Assembly: GCF_937873765.1 (NCBI RefSeq)
Contig: NZ_CALMZC010000037.1
Coordinates: 98,359-162,358, forward strand
Length of the DNA: 64,000 nucleotides
Direction: 5' to 3'
Origin: an uncultured Thiothrix sp.
GTDB lineage: Bacteria > Pseudomonadota > Gammaproteobacteria > Thiotrichales > Thiotrichaceae
Numbering within the stretch: position 1 is the stretch's first letter; every line of letters begins with the position of its first letter. The position numbers were made by a program, and so were the translations under genes. The notes under the pieces are model-generated. The model was not told the origin of the DNA. It saw only the letters and a program-made list of their open reading frames with translations, and made no database searches. Shown here piece by piece: positions 26,573-35,137 of this stretch.

Positions 26573-28627
26573 CTACTGTGTCAAACGGATTTCACCAACG
26601 GGTTGCACTGAGACATTAGAGGTCAGTTCAGGCAAGGACATAATCGGTAGATCAGGAAACTCTGCTGCCAAATGCGTGCGTAAATGTCGACGCAAATCAA
26701 GACTAGTAAGAATGACCGGGCGCGGGCCTTCACTAATAAGTTGACGATTACTCTCTTCTATTCTATGTAAATTATTGACTAAATTGCGGTTCACATCTGG
26801 CGTAAGGGCTAGGTGCACACCGGCTGGCGTTTGCCTTACACTGGATTGTGCAAGTTTTTCACTTTCTGGATCGAAGAGATAAACGGGTAAGCGTCCAGTG
26901 CCATTGGTATAGGTATAAGATAGCTGACGTTTCATTCCAACTCTGACACGTTCGGTCAGTACACCATTATCTTTTTCGGTTTCACCAAATTCGACTAAAG
27001 TGCCCAAGATCTGACGCATGTCACGGATTGAAATTCCTTCACCTAATAGTCGTTTTAAAATATCAACCATGCGCGTTTTATTCACAGCCCGCTGTGCTTC
27101 TTGCACGAGCGTTGCATAACCAGCCGCTTCTAATTTGCCCATTAGAGCGTGAATTTCTTGTACACCAATAAACTCAGGGGCTTGGCGACGCAGGATATAG
27201 GCTACATGGCGAGTCAGAATCTGACTGGGATTAAGTTTATCTAAGCCACGGCTTAATACTTGTGGCAAAGCATTTTGGTTAGACGTGTTCGTCTCAGTTT
27301 GGGCTAATAGCGGTTTTTTAATCCCTAACTGACCCTGACCCACAGGAATGCCATGCACTGAAATACGGTAAGTGTCATCCTCAATCTGCTTAGATAAACT
27401 GATACTGATACCTTCCAAGGTAACACCTAGATCCTTATAGAAGTCTTCACGCACTGATATAAAGTTAGTATTGAGTTCAGGTAAGGAAATACTCTCACGT
27501 GCCGCTTCGGGGAGTTCAACTAATACAGGGGCTAAGGGTTGCATGACATCCAACGCCTCCATTTCAGCAGAAGAACCACCACCTGCTAATAGCTCAGCAC
27601 GTTGATTACCAATCACGGTCACTTCTTCGGCTGCACCGAATTCAAAGCGATTCTGCACCTTCTTCAAGAGGAAGCCGGTTAAGCCTAAAATAGCACCCAA
27701 GAAGAAAAAGACAATGGTTGGGAAGCCGGGAATTAATCCCATCAGAGTGACTACTGTGGCACCAATCAAGAGAGCATTAGGTTGACCTAATAGTTGGCGG
27801 CCAATATCTTCACCCAAATTACTTTCTTCATCGACCGTGACCCGTGAAACAATAATTCCTGAGGTAATCGATACGAAGAGGGCGGGAATTTGTGATACTA
27901 GGCCGTCACCAATCGTGAGCAATGAGTACAACTGCATGGCTTCACCAATCGGCATACCCCGTTGGAAGCTACCAATGGCAATACCACCGATAATATTCAC
28001 GATAATAATAATTAAGCCCGCGATTGCATCACCCTTGACGAACTTCATAGCTCCATCCATAGAGCCGAAGAGCTGGCTTTCTTTTTCCAGATTAGAGCGA
28101 CGTTTGCGCGCATCAGCCATGCTAATAACCCCAGCACGCAGGTCACTATCAATACTCATTTGTTTACCCGGCATCGCATCTAGGGAGAAACGAGCACTGA
28201 CTTCGGCAATCCGTTCTGAGCCTTTAGTAATCACGATGAATTGCACAATGGTAATGATCAGGAAGACCACGATCCCTACGATCATATTACCGGCGACCAC
28301 GAATTCACCGAAGGTCTGAATAATATGGCCTGCTTCCCCCTCGCTGAGAATAACCCGCGTGGTTGCAATACTTAGAGATAAGCGGAAAAGTGTGCTTAAA
28401 AGCAGCACAGACGGAAAGGAGGAGAAGGAAAGTGGTGAAGGCAAATAAATGGCTAGCATTAACATAATGATCGCTAGTGACATATTAAAAGCAATCAAGG
28501 TATCAATCACGATAGTAGGCAGTGGCATGATCATCATAAAGATTACCATGACCAACAAAACAGCCAAGGCCAAATCACTACGTCGAGTGATTTTATGAAG
28601 TAAGCTTTGCGATTGAATCGTTTGCAT
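26573..28627 (-). CDS. sctV: SctV, major export-gate protein
   Basis: A 684-residue FHIPEP-family protein with seven or eight membrane helices in the first 330 residues, the conserved cytoplasmic loop (R-F-S-L-D-A-M-P-G-K-Q-M-S-I-D near 147-161) and a C-terminal cytoplasmic domain that forms the nonameric ring. Full length and well conserved, unlike SctU and SctC of this locus. It is separated from the STAS gene by 11 bases, in the same operon. Confidence 0.98.
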   Translation of the reverse strand: MQTIQSQSLLHKITRRSDLALAVLLVMVIFMMIMPLPTIVIDTLIAFNMSLAIIMLMLAIYLPSPLSFSSFPSVLLLSTLFRLSLSIATTRVILSEGEAGHIIQTFGEFVVAGNMIVGIVVFLIITIVQFIVITKGSERIAEVSARFSLDAMPGKQMSIDSDLRAGVISMADARKRRSNLEKESQLFGSMDGAMKFVKGDAIAGLIIIIVNIIGGIAIGSFQRGMPIGEAMQLYSLLTIGDGLVSQIPALFVSITSGIIVSRVTVDEESNLGEDIGRQLLGQPNALLIGATVVTLMGLIPGFPTIVFFFLGAILGLTGFLLKKVQNRFEFGAAEEVTVIGNQRAELLAGGGSSAEMEALDVMQPLAPVLVELPEAARESISLPELNTNFISVREDFYKDLGVTLEGISISLSKQIEDDTYRISVHGIPVGQGQLGIKKPLLAQTETNTSNQNALPQVLSRGLDKLNPSQILTRHVAYILRRQAPEFIGVQEIHALMGKLEAAGYATLVQEAQRAVNKTRMVDILKRLLGEGISIRDMRQILGTLVEFGETEKDNGVLTERVRVGMKRQLSYTYTNGTGRLPVYLFDPESEKLAQSSVRQTPAGVHLALTPDVNRNLVNNLHRIEESNRQLISEGPRPVILTSLDLRRHLRTHLAAEFPDLPIMSLPELTSNVSVQPVGEIRLTQ

Positions 28628-28638
28628 AGAAACCTCGC

Positions 28639-28962
28639 TTAATTTCCTGTATGGGCAGGCTCGTCTTCGGCGAGGCTGACATAATTCAAAGTACCACTCA
28701 GCGCTAGCAAGTCGATGATATGCTGATTCGCATGACGTAAAAGTGGTTTAACACCAAAGCTTTGGTAGTAGCCCAAAATCACCCGTGAGCCAGCGGCGGT
28801 CACATAGCTGACTTGGCGTAAATCAAAAATGATAGGTGGCGAGACCTTTGAAACTAAAGGCACCAAGTTACCCGCTAGCTCCTGATCTAACACACCTTGC
28901 AAAGTAATTACCGTATGGTCGGTTTGACGAGCGATACGAATGCTATTCTCAGCGATACTCAT
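28639..28962 (-). CDS. STAS-domain protein inside the T3SS operon
   Basis: A 107-residue single STAS domain of the anti-sigma-antagonist (SpoIIAA) fold. The signature near residue 50-65 reads V-S-Y-V-T-A-A-G-S-R-V-I-L. The position of the usual phosphorylated Ser/Thr before the Gly is Ala, so classic partner switching by phosphorylation is unlikely. It overlaps the NfeD-like gene by four bases and lies between sctU and sctV, where no core T3SS gene is expected. It may be a scaffold or regulator of the apparatus; that is inference. Confidence 0.85.
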   Translation of the reverse strand: MSIAENSIRIARQTDHTVITLQGVLDQELAGNLVPLVSKVSPPIIFDLRQVSYVTAAGSRVILGYYQSFGVKPLLRHANQHIIDLLALSGTLNYVSLAEDEPAHTGN

Positions 28963-29540
28963 GTGTTTGCTCGTCTTAAACCCGCTTTGGGGATCACATA
29001 CAGGGTTTTAGCGTCTAAAGTCACAATCTTGACCTCAGCACCTGTTGGGCAATCTGGGCCTGATACTAACCATTCACGGCCTTCTAAAATGGTTTGTCCA
29101 TGCCGATCAACAATCGGACGGGTCAAAGTAATCGTTTTACCCACCAAATGCTGATGCTCTGTATGCCCAAATAGGCTGTTTAGGGCAGCAGGAATTTCAA
29201 ACAAGATTGGTGCTAATACCACCGAGAGCAGTACTAAAGGTAATTGCCAAACCCAAGTTTTTTGCGGACTGGCAAACATCATTAAGGCGGTTAAGAACAT
29301 GCCTAAGCCGAGCCATAATTGCCAATCATCCAATAAGCGCCGCTTGTATTTGGAAAGTAAGCTGTCTGATTCCTTAGCTTGTTGGGTTTGCTGAAAAAGG
29401 AAATAGTGTAGGCGTGCCTTTAGTTCACCCGAGCGAATGCGGTCTAGCGTACTCGTTAAAAGTTGGCTAGTTTTGTTTCCGTCCTTGGCTAGAGTATTAT
29501 CCCTGTTAACACTGGCTGTTTGTTGTTCCTGAGTATCCAT
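28959..29540 (-). CDS. NfeD-like membrane protein inside the T3SS operon
   Basis: A 193-residue protein: a Gln/Lys-rich cytoplasmic N-terminus (1-70), two membrane helices (about 73-90 and 96-117) and a C-terminal OB-fold region (about 130-188) with the NfeD pattern V-G-K-T-I-T-L-T-R-P-I ... G-R-E-W-L-V-S-G. NfeD proteins usually partner with SPFH/flotillin proteins or serine proteases, but neither is present. It is coupled to the STAS gene and placed between sctU and sctV. The role in secretion is unknown. Confidence 0.75.
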   Translation of the reverse strand: MDTQEQQTASVNRDNTLAKDGNKTSQLLTSTLDRIRSGELKARLHYFLFQQTQQAKESDSLLSKYKRRLLDDWQLWLGLGMFLTALMMFASPQKTWVWQLPLVLLSVVLAPILFEIPAALNSLFGHTEHQHLVGKTITLTRPIVDRHGQTILEGREWLVSGPDCPTGAEVKIVTLDAKTLYVIPKAGLRRANT

Positions 29541-29585
29541 CGTCTCTGTCTAATCTGCAGGTGTAGGGAGTAACCGAATTATCAA

Positions 29586-30632
29586 TTATCGTTTATTATT
29601 ATTGCGCATAGCTTTAGCGACTCGGTCGATAGTAGATGCAGGGATATACTGATCAATTTTTCCCTCTTCAATCAAATCAGCTATCAAGCGCGCATCACTA
29701 ATAATGGGCACATTCTCAATCTGAGCAATCTCAATCATCTTACGCGCCATGCCCGCTTTACCAATCGCAACGATGACTGGCAAAGGTGTAACATCCTGCT
29801 CATAGTAAAGAGCAACAGCCAAACCGATGTCTATGATCACCAGACGAGCTGTCTTAATCCTTGAATGAATGTCTTGCTCAGTTAGCTCACGGCGCATACC
29901 TTGACGGGCGCCACGGATATGTGGATCACCATAGGCGTCTTTCATCTCACGTTTAATTTCTTCTTTAGTCATCCGCTGATCTTTTTCAAATTGAATTTTT
30001 TGGAAAATATAATCCAGCGTCGCTAGCGTGATGATTAAAGGCAAGATCATCATCATCAGCTTTGTTAGAAGCTCAACGGTGATTTCTTTTTGGCAAGGAA
30101 TATCGCATTGTTTGATTTCATTCATATATTGAAAGAAACCGACATGCATGACGATATACAGCGCTAGGGCAATAGCTAAGGTTTTAACTAAAGAGAGTAG
30201 GGTATTAACAAACTGCTTCATGGAAAAAATGCGTTTGAAACCCTCGCCCGGATTGACTTTACTTAAGCGTGGAATCACTGGGTCAAAGGAAAACAAAATA
30301 CCGAACTGCACGATATTCCCAAGAATCCCCATGACAGCAGCTAAACCCACGAAGGGCAACACAATCGCATATAAGCCAATTTCTAAAGAAATCCTAAGCG
30401 CTGCACTTAAGGCTTGTTTGAATGGCAGCGTGGGAAGTTGGTAACTGATCATATAGAGTTCAGTCATTTTGACTAACATCCAGTCACCCATCACCCACAA
30501 GTAAATGGTAGCAGTTAATAGAATCAATGCACCGGGAATGTCTTTACTATTCGGCACTTGCCCCTTTTTCTTCGCATCGCGAATTTTCTGGGGGGTAGCC
30601 TTTTCGGTTTTTTCGCTACTACTTTCCGCCAT
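29586..30632 (-). CDS. sctU: SctU, export-gate switch protein lacking the NPTH motif
   Basis: A 348-residue FlhB/YscU-family protein with four membrane helices (about 33-55, 80-107, 145-165, 190-210), the linker T-K-E-E-I-K-R-E-M-K near 222-231 and a C-terminal domain with T-P-L-P-V near 282-286. In FlhB/YscU the cytoplasmic domain self-cleaves between Asn and Pro of NPTH. Here the aligned positions 267-270 read I-D-I-G while the flanks (A-V-A-L-Y-Y and T-P-L-P) are conserved. Autocleavage and the known substrate switch are therefore predicted to be lost. It overlaps sctT by 14 bases. Confidence 0.96.
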   Translation of the reverse strand: MAESSSEKTEKATPQKIRDAKKKGQVPNSKDIPGALILLTATIYLWVMGDWMLVKMTELYMISYQLPTLPFKQALSAALRISLEIGLYAIVLPFVGLAAVMGILGNIVQFGILFSFDPVIPRLSKVNPGEGFKRIFSMKQFVNTLLSLVKTLAIALALYIVMHVGFFQYMNEIKQCDIPCQKEITVELLTKLMMMILPLIITLATLDYIFQKIQFEKDQRMTKEEIKREMKDAYGDPHIRGARQGMRRELTEQDIHSRIKTARLVIIDIGLAVALYYEQDVTPLPVIVAIGKAGMARKMIEIAQIENVPIISDARLIADLIEEGKIDQYIPASTIDRVAKAMRNNNKR

Positions 30633-31407
30633 CGACTAGCCTATGGAGAAAGTTCAAGTTGGCACCAAAATCTAGAAAGCTATCATGTAAGTAGCGGCCA
30701 ATAATGCCGATATAAACGATTAAAATTAAAAATACTAAGGCACTCTTAATCGGCATTGAAAGCAGGAAAATATTTAGTTGTGGCAAATAGCGGCCAACCA
30801 AACCTGTACCTATATCAATGATAAGCATGATGCCAATGAAGGGGCCTGCAATCAAAAGCGTGGTATACATCAAGACATCTAATTGTTTGACGAAGAAGCT
30901 CGCGGTTTCAGGAGTGAGATCAGGAAAGAATTTATCCAAAGGCCAAACTTGATAACTGAGCATCAAAGTTTGTAACAACAACATAAAGCCACCGCTCGTA
31001 AAAACTAAAGTAATGGCGAGTTGGCCTAGCAGATTGCCTAACGGCGATACCATATTACCGAGTGTGGGCGAGAAAAACATTCCTGCCATAGCACCCCGCT
31101 GCATATCCATGACTAAACCCGCTCCACGTGCTGCCCAAAATGGTAAACTCATGGCATAACCTAATAATAAACCGAGTACTGACTCTTTGAAGATCAATAA
31201 GGCAAACATTGGAATATCTAAAGTGATACCCGTCAGTTGTTCTTTGGTAAGTGGGACTAAGCTTAGGGAAATGATTACCATGACTCCATTCCGAATCATC
31301 GCAGGGAAAATCGGCTGAGAAAAAACGGGAATGACCGTAAAAGCCACCAAAATTCTAGGTGCGGTTAGAATCAAAGCGAGTGACCATGTATGCCAGACAT
31401 CAATCAT
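30619..31407 (-). CDS. sctT: SctT, export-gate protein
   Basis: A 262-residue FliR/YscT-family membrane protein that caps the SctR5-S4-T1 gate complex. It shows about six to eight hydrophobic segments and the family start A-P-R-I-L-V-A-F-T-V-I-P-V-F near 16-29. I chose the ATG at 31407, which overlaps the sctS stop as ATGA; the open frame extends 22 codons further upstream into sctS. It overlaps sctU at its 3' end by 14 bases. Confidence 0.95.
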   Translation of the reverse strand: MIDVWHTWSLALILTAPRILVAFTVIPVFSQPIFPAMIRNGVMVIISLSLVPLTKEQLTGITLDIPMFALLIFKESVLGLLLGYAMSLPFWAARGAGLVMDMQRGAMAGMFFSPTLGNMVSPLGNLLGQLAITLVFTSGGFMLLLQTLMLSYQVWPLDKFFPDLTPETASFFVKQLDVLMYTTLLIAGPFIGIMLIIDIGTGLVGRYLPQLNIFLLSMPIKSALVFLILIVYIGIIGRYLHDSFLDFGANLNFLHRLVDGGK

Positions 31408-31673
31408 CGGTGCACCAAGGCGATCTGATCGAAGATACCAATGGTATAATTGTAAAGTTCTGGCCCTAACCAACGTACCGTAATACCAATTGCGACCATG
31501 ACGGCTACTAACTTAAACCCATGCGGTAAAGTTTGTTCTTGAATCGAGGTCAAAGCTTGGAATAACCCAATGATCAAACCGACTAAAGTCGCGACCACAA
31601 TCGCTGGCATCGACAAATACAACACCAGTTTCATGGCTTGAGCGGTGAAAAATAAGAAACTATTCTCATCCAT
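31404..31673 (-). CDS. sctS: SctS, export-gate protein
   Basis: An 89-residue protein with two membrane helices (about 15-38 and 52-73) separated by the Q-A-L-T-S-I-Q-E-Q-T-L loop that is highly conserved in SctS/FliQ. It forms part of the R5-S4-T1 export gate. It is normal in length and motif. It follows sctR with one base between stop and start and overlaps sctT by four bases. Confidence 0.97.
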   Translation of the reverse strand: MDENSFLFFTAQAMKLVLYLSMPAIVVATLVGLIIGLFQALTSIQEQTLPHGFKLVAVMVAIGITVRWLGPELYNYTIGIFDQIALVHR

Positions 31674-31674
31674 G

Positions 31675-32334
31675 TCAGGTATAACTCAGTAATAAGCCAT
31701 GAATTAAGCGAGACCAACCATCAATCATCACAAATAGCAGCAGCTTAAACGGCAAGGAAATCGTCACGGGTGAAACCATGATCATGCCTAAAGACAACAA
31801 AATATTTGAAACGATTAAGTCAATCACAATAAAGGGTAGGTAAATCAGAAAGCCTACTTGGAAGGCTAGCGTCAATTCACTGACTAAAAAAGCTGGAATC
31901 AACACCAACAAATGCCGTTCAGTCACATCTTTTGAGTATTTCTCAGGCCAAATTTGTTGAGTGGTTTTAACAAAGAAATTACGTTCGGCTTCAGAAGAGT
32001 GCTTAGTTAAAAAGTTTTGTAAGGGGGTGGCACTCTCGCTTAAAGCACTGGTGAAGTTCGGATTTTGAATGTCGGTGATTTGCACCCCTTGTTTCTGAAA
32101 GATTTCATAAGTCTCCATCGCCACAGGAGCCATAATATAAATCGACAGAATTATCGCGATGCCACTGATAGCCATATTGGGCGGTTCTTGTTGTAGACCT
32201 AAAGCGCTCCGTGTTAATTGCATGACGACAACTAATTTAATAAAAGAACTTACCAAAATTGCTAGGAAGGGTGCTAACGCTAATAAGGTCAGCAGCCCCA
32301 CTAGTAATATGGGATTCGGAAATGTCGCATCCAT
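31675..32334 (-). CDS. sctR: SctR, export-gate protein
   Basis: A 219-residue FliP/YscR-family protein with four membrane helices, the S-S-F-I-K-L-V-V-V segment near 29-37, Q-Q-E-P-P-N near 48-53 and the conserved P-A-F-L-V-S-E-L-T-L-A-F-Q-V-G-F near residue 147-162. It forms the core of the export gate. No irregularities are visible. It starts five bases after the sctQ stop. Confidence 0.97.
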   Translation of the reverse strand: MDATFPNPILLVGLLTLLALAPFLAILVSSFIKLVVVMQLTRSALGLQQEPPNMAISGIAIILSIYIMAPVAMETYEIFQKQGVQITDIQNPNFTSALSESATPLQNFLTKHSSEAERNFFVKTTQQIWPEKYSKDVTERHLLVLIPAFLVSELTLAFQVGFLIYLPFIVIDLIVSNILLSLGMIMVSPVTISLPFKLLLFVMIDGWSRLIHGLLLSYT

Positions 32335-32339
32335 GCTGT

Positions 32340-32609
32340 CTAACCTGCTTTTGAGCGATTACCGAATAGGCTAAGAATGCGTACTCCAATCCGCCCACTA
32401 ATATCAACTAACTCACCCGTACCGATCAGTTTATTCTGTGCACGAATCTGGACGACTTCAGGTAAGCTTTGAGTTAAGTCAATCACATAGCCGGGACGTA
32501 GCTGCTTTACTTCATTAAAGGACAGTGTTTTATGTCCTAAATCGAACGACAATTGCACAGGCAATTGATTGATTTGTTGGACGCTTTGTTTTTGATCATT
32601 GTCGCTCAT
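32340..32609 (-). other. Possible internal translation start giving SctQ-C (89 residues)
   Basis: Met268 of SctQ begins an in-frame 89-residue product holding only the C-terminal SpoA domain. Yersinia YscQ and Salmonella SsaQ/SpaO make such a short form of almost the same length from internal starts, and it is needed for the platform. The ATG at 32609-32607 is preceded by GGACTGGAA, a weak Shine-Dalgarno. Position and size are seen; expression is inferred. Confidence 0.35.
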
Positions 32610-33410
32610 AATATTCCAGTCCGTCGTAATAGTGATCTGCCGGTTGGGTTCAGCAATAAGTTGTGCCCCACAATAGAGTAGGGTACTGAGACGTAGACGA
32701 ATTAAGCCCTCACTGCGGAAACCACGCTCATCTAATAAAATGATGTCGGAGGTTTCAAAATTATTGATCTCTTGTACGGAAACAGTGGCAGTGCCAATTT
32801 CCAGAAAGAGATTAGCTTCCAAGCTTTCCCATTGTGCTTCAGTATCGGAAGGCCAAAAACGTAGGCGCTCTTGAATTAAGGGATAGAGACGTTCCTCAAC
32901 TATTAACAAGCCGCGAATTAGATTCATTTGCTCCTGTTGAGGGGCATCGCGCCGACCTTCAAGTAGCTCAAAACTAAGCGGCAAGGTATAAACCTTATTA
33001 TTTTTATCAGCTGATAAAGATTGAATTTTGATTTTGCTACCTAAGCCATTTTCAATCCGTGTAATTAGTGGGTCGAGAGCATTTTCAGCTAAGGCAATCC
33101 CTAAGTTTTCTGGTAAACGTGACAGCATTCCCTCAGGGATAAAGGCGCGAATCTGATCAAGTAAAGGCCAATCTGATAACCATAATCCAGCAGTCGTATC
33201 GCCAATACCTAAGGTAAGACCAATCGGTAAAATGGCTGATGTATCGGGTTCAGTCGGGAAAACTTGCAGACGGAAAGCTTTAGTTTCGCTGAGAAAAAAT
33301 GCAAAGGGTTGCGTTTTATTCAGAAGTAAATTATTCATGCGCACCGCTGCAGGTGTCCATGAGAGTGGAGCAAGTGACTTAAGCTTTATACGACGGTGTT
33401 CATCAGTCAT
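32340..33410 (-). CDS. sctQ: SctQ, cytoplasmic sorting-platform/C-ring protein
   Basis: A 356-residue protein of normal SctQ length. The C-terminal SpoA domain (about 285-352) is clear: L-S-F-N-E-V-K-Q-L-R-P-G-Y-V-I-D-L and L-V-D-I-S-G-R-I-G-V-R-I. A first, divergent SpoA-like region lies around 205-262. SctQ docks chaperone-substrate complexes and links to SctL and SctK in canonical systems, which are not seen here. It heads the core minus-strand operon, 164 bases after the transglutaminase-like gene. Confidence 0.93.
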   Translation of the reverse strand: MTDEHRRIKLKSLAPLSWTPAAVRMNNLLLNKTQPFAFFLSETKAFRLQVFPTEPDTSAILPIGLTLGIGDTTAGLWLSDWPLLDQIRAFIPEGMLSRLPENLGIALAENALDPLITRIENGLGSKIKIQSLSADKNNKVYTLPLSFELLEGRRDAPQQEQMNLIRGLLIVEERLYPLIQERLRFWPSDTEAQWESLEANLFLEIGTATVSVQEINNFETSDIILLDERGFRSEGLIRLRLSTLLYCGAQLIAEPNRQITITTDWNIMSDNDQKQSVQQINQLPVQLSFDLGHKTLSFNEVKQLRPGYVIDLTQSLPEVVQIRAQNKLIGTGELVDISGRIGVRILSLFGNRSKAG

Positions 33411-33574
33411 TGTTATTATCTTTATGGCCTACAATGTCCAGACCCATACCAAGCTGCCTTGAACACAGCTTGCTGGCACATTTGTGAAAGATTGCGCAAG
33501 TAGCTTATAAATTATTTTATAAACCGAGTGTATAGCTAAGCAATCTGAGCTGCAACTTACACCGTTGATCTGCA

Positions 33575-34804
33575 TTAACTCACTACCGATTGATCAGTAT
33601 CCCAAGCTTGTAAGCGTCCAGCATTAGGCTCAGACATGACCGCCCCTAAGTAATACCCACTGAGAAGGCCGGCAGTTAGATAACTGTTATTAGCAAAGTC
33701 AACAGTGATCTTGCCAATGCTATTGCTCCAGAAATCATGACTGCCATCTACATTTTGACCTAGATATAAAGCATTCCAACCTTGAACGGATGAATTCGTA
33801 TCACCGGGTAAATCAAAATAATAGGCATTACCCGCAATCAATTTATCTCCTTTAGTAGGATCGAACAGCGCTGTTTCCCCCGTTAAATTGCGAATGCCAT
33901 TAATGGTAATTTCGCCGGCAGCAGCCGTTCTGACTTTAGCGAGATAGCCACCATCAAAATTGGAAGAGTCATATTGATCAAACCATGAGGAAATCATTAA
34001 TTGCCCAGCATTACGATTAAAGTCGTCGACCCCGATTGTGTCTAAACTACTTTTTAAATTAAGCAATGACATAGGACTTGCACAATCGAAAGCATAATGG
34101 TCGCGATGGTTGAAAATATCATTTAAAGCATCGGCAGCTTGAATGGTTTGGCCTTGATCATTAGTAGTACGCATGAGCAAATAGCGATTGTTATCGCGCT
34201 CGACCACCTCCCAAAATTGGTTACGTTCTAAGACGCGTTCTGTGCCGGTTTGACCGTTAGCGCCCGTAAATAAGCGCGTTTCAGGTTCTGCTAAACTACC
34301 CGCTTTGATACTGATGAGCTGATCAGTGAATTCCCAACCAGATTCAATGGCTAAGCCATTTTTCAACATGCTTTCGCGAAACCGGAGTTCATAAATATCA
34401 GCAGTGGTCAGGCTACTACGCTTTAATTCTTGCCCACTTTGATTTTCGACTATCAAAGTATCACCAACACTTAATTTACCGTCTTGGCTGTTACCATCTA
34501 GAACTCGCACTTTGCTTGTTGTGTCAGCAAAACTGCTATCTAAAATAGCTTGTTCGGCTTGGCTTAGACTCAAAGGAGTCGGTGGCGGCGTGCTAGGCTG
34601 TTGAGTCGTGGTTTGATTAAGCTGTTGCATCATTTGTTGTAACAATTGCATCACCAACATTACGATTTGCAGATGCTGATTGGGGGAGGCTAATAAACTC
34701 TGTGCATTTGACCAATTGAAAGCGTGATTGGCGTTATGTGTTTGGTTAGTGCTACTAACTTTAGTGGTTTGATAGTTAGTGTTAAAAGCAATACTGGTTG
34801 TCAT
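33575..34804 (-). CDS. Tgl-like transglutaminase-fold protein, candidate T3SS substrate
   Basis: A 409-residue protein. Residues 1-75 are Asn/Gln/Thr-rich with an amphipathic Leu/Met/Gln helix (43-64) and a Pro-rich linker, a composition seen in secreted T3SS proteins. Residues 102-115 hold a D-G-N-S-Q-D-G-K-L-S-V-G-D calcium-loop-like motif. Residues 135-370 resemble Bacillus protein-glutamine transglutaminase Tgl: F-R-E-S, N-Q-F-W near 195, L-N-D-I-F-N ... Y-A-F-D-C-A-S with Cys241 at the nucleophile, and A-Y-Y-F-D-L-P-G-D. The equivalents of the catalytic Glu and His are not obvious (Trp343, and Asn361 or a shifted His356). It starts the minus arm, opposite sctC. The call is from memory of the family. 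Confidence 0.55.
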   Translation of the reverse strand: MTTSIAFNTNYQTTKVSSTNQTHNANHAFNWSNAQSLLASPNQHLQIVMLVMQLLQQMMQQLNQTTTQQPSTPPPTPLSLSQAEQAILDSSFADTTSKVRVLDGNSQDGKLSVGDTLIVENQSGQELKRSSLTTADIYELRFRESMLKNGLAIESGWEFTDQLISIKAGSLAEPETRLFTGANGQTGTERVLERNQFWEVVERDNNRYLLMRTTNDQGQTIQAADALNDIFNHRDHYAFDCASPMSLLNLKSSLDTIGVDDFNRNAGQLMISSWFDQYDSSNFDGGYLAKVRTAAAGEITINGIRNLTGETALFDPTKGDKLIAGNAYYFDLPGDTNSSVQGWNALYLGQNVDGSHDFWSNSIGKITVDFANNSYLTAGLLSGYYLGAVMSEPNAGRLQAWDTDQSVVS

Positions 34805-35137
34805 AGCTGGTTCCCAGCTCCACTGTTAAGGTTGTTATTAATCCGGCATTCGCAAAAGCAGGACATTTTTATTGTGAACTTCTAGTCTAAATCCTCTTTG
34901 GGTAGCCTATCCTGCTGTAAGTTGATAACTGGTAGTGGATGTCGGATAGCTTGCCTAGAGCTTAGGCATAACTTTAGCTATGCTTTTTTAAAAGAGAGGT
35001 ATTTTGTTAAACCTCCCGACTCTCTGACATTGCCTTCTATGCCGTTGTTTTGTTGCGTTCATCTAGGTGTAATTCGACCTGTGGCCTTGTTTTTGAAATG
35101 ATTGTTCTTATAGAAAATACTTAGGCTGGATTCAATA
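34805..35137 (-). promoter_or_regulatory. Divergent control region between the two T3SS arms
   Basis: This 333-base AT-rich interval separates the starts of the Tgl-like gene (minus) and the truncated sctC (plus), so it should hold promoters for both arms. TTGAAA (35093-35098) and AATACT (35116-35121) with 17-base spacing form a weak plus-strand promoter candidate with a very short leader. Short inverted repeats are present (GCATA/TATGC and AGAGAG/CTCTCT between 34965 and 35030). I found no hrp box and no sigma-54 site. A small open frame here looks random. Confidence 0.4.

Noticed and set aside
27837..28319. 160-codon plus-strand frame inside sctV
   Set aside because: It is antisense to a well-conserved membrane region of sctV; its Ile/Pro/Thr-rich translation is a shadow.
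34898..35101. 67-codon open frame in the T3SS control region
   Set aside because: Composition looks random (Cys/Leu-rich, no domain), without a ribosome-binding site; the interval is better read as a promoter region.
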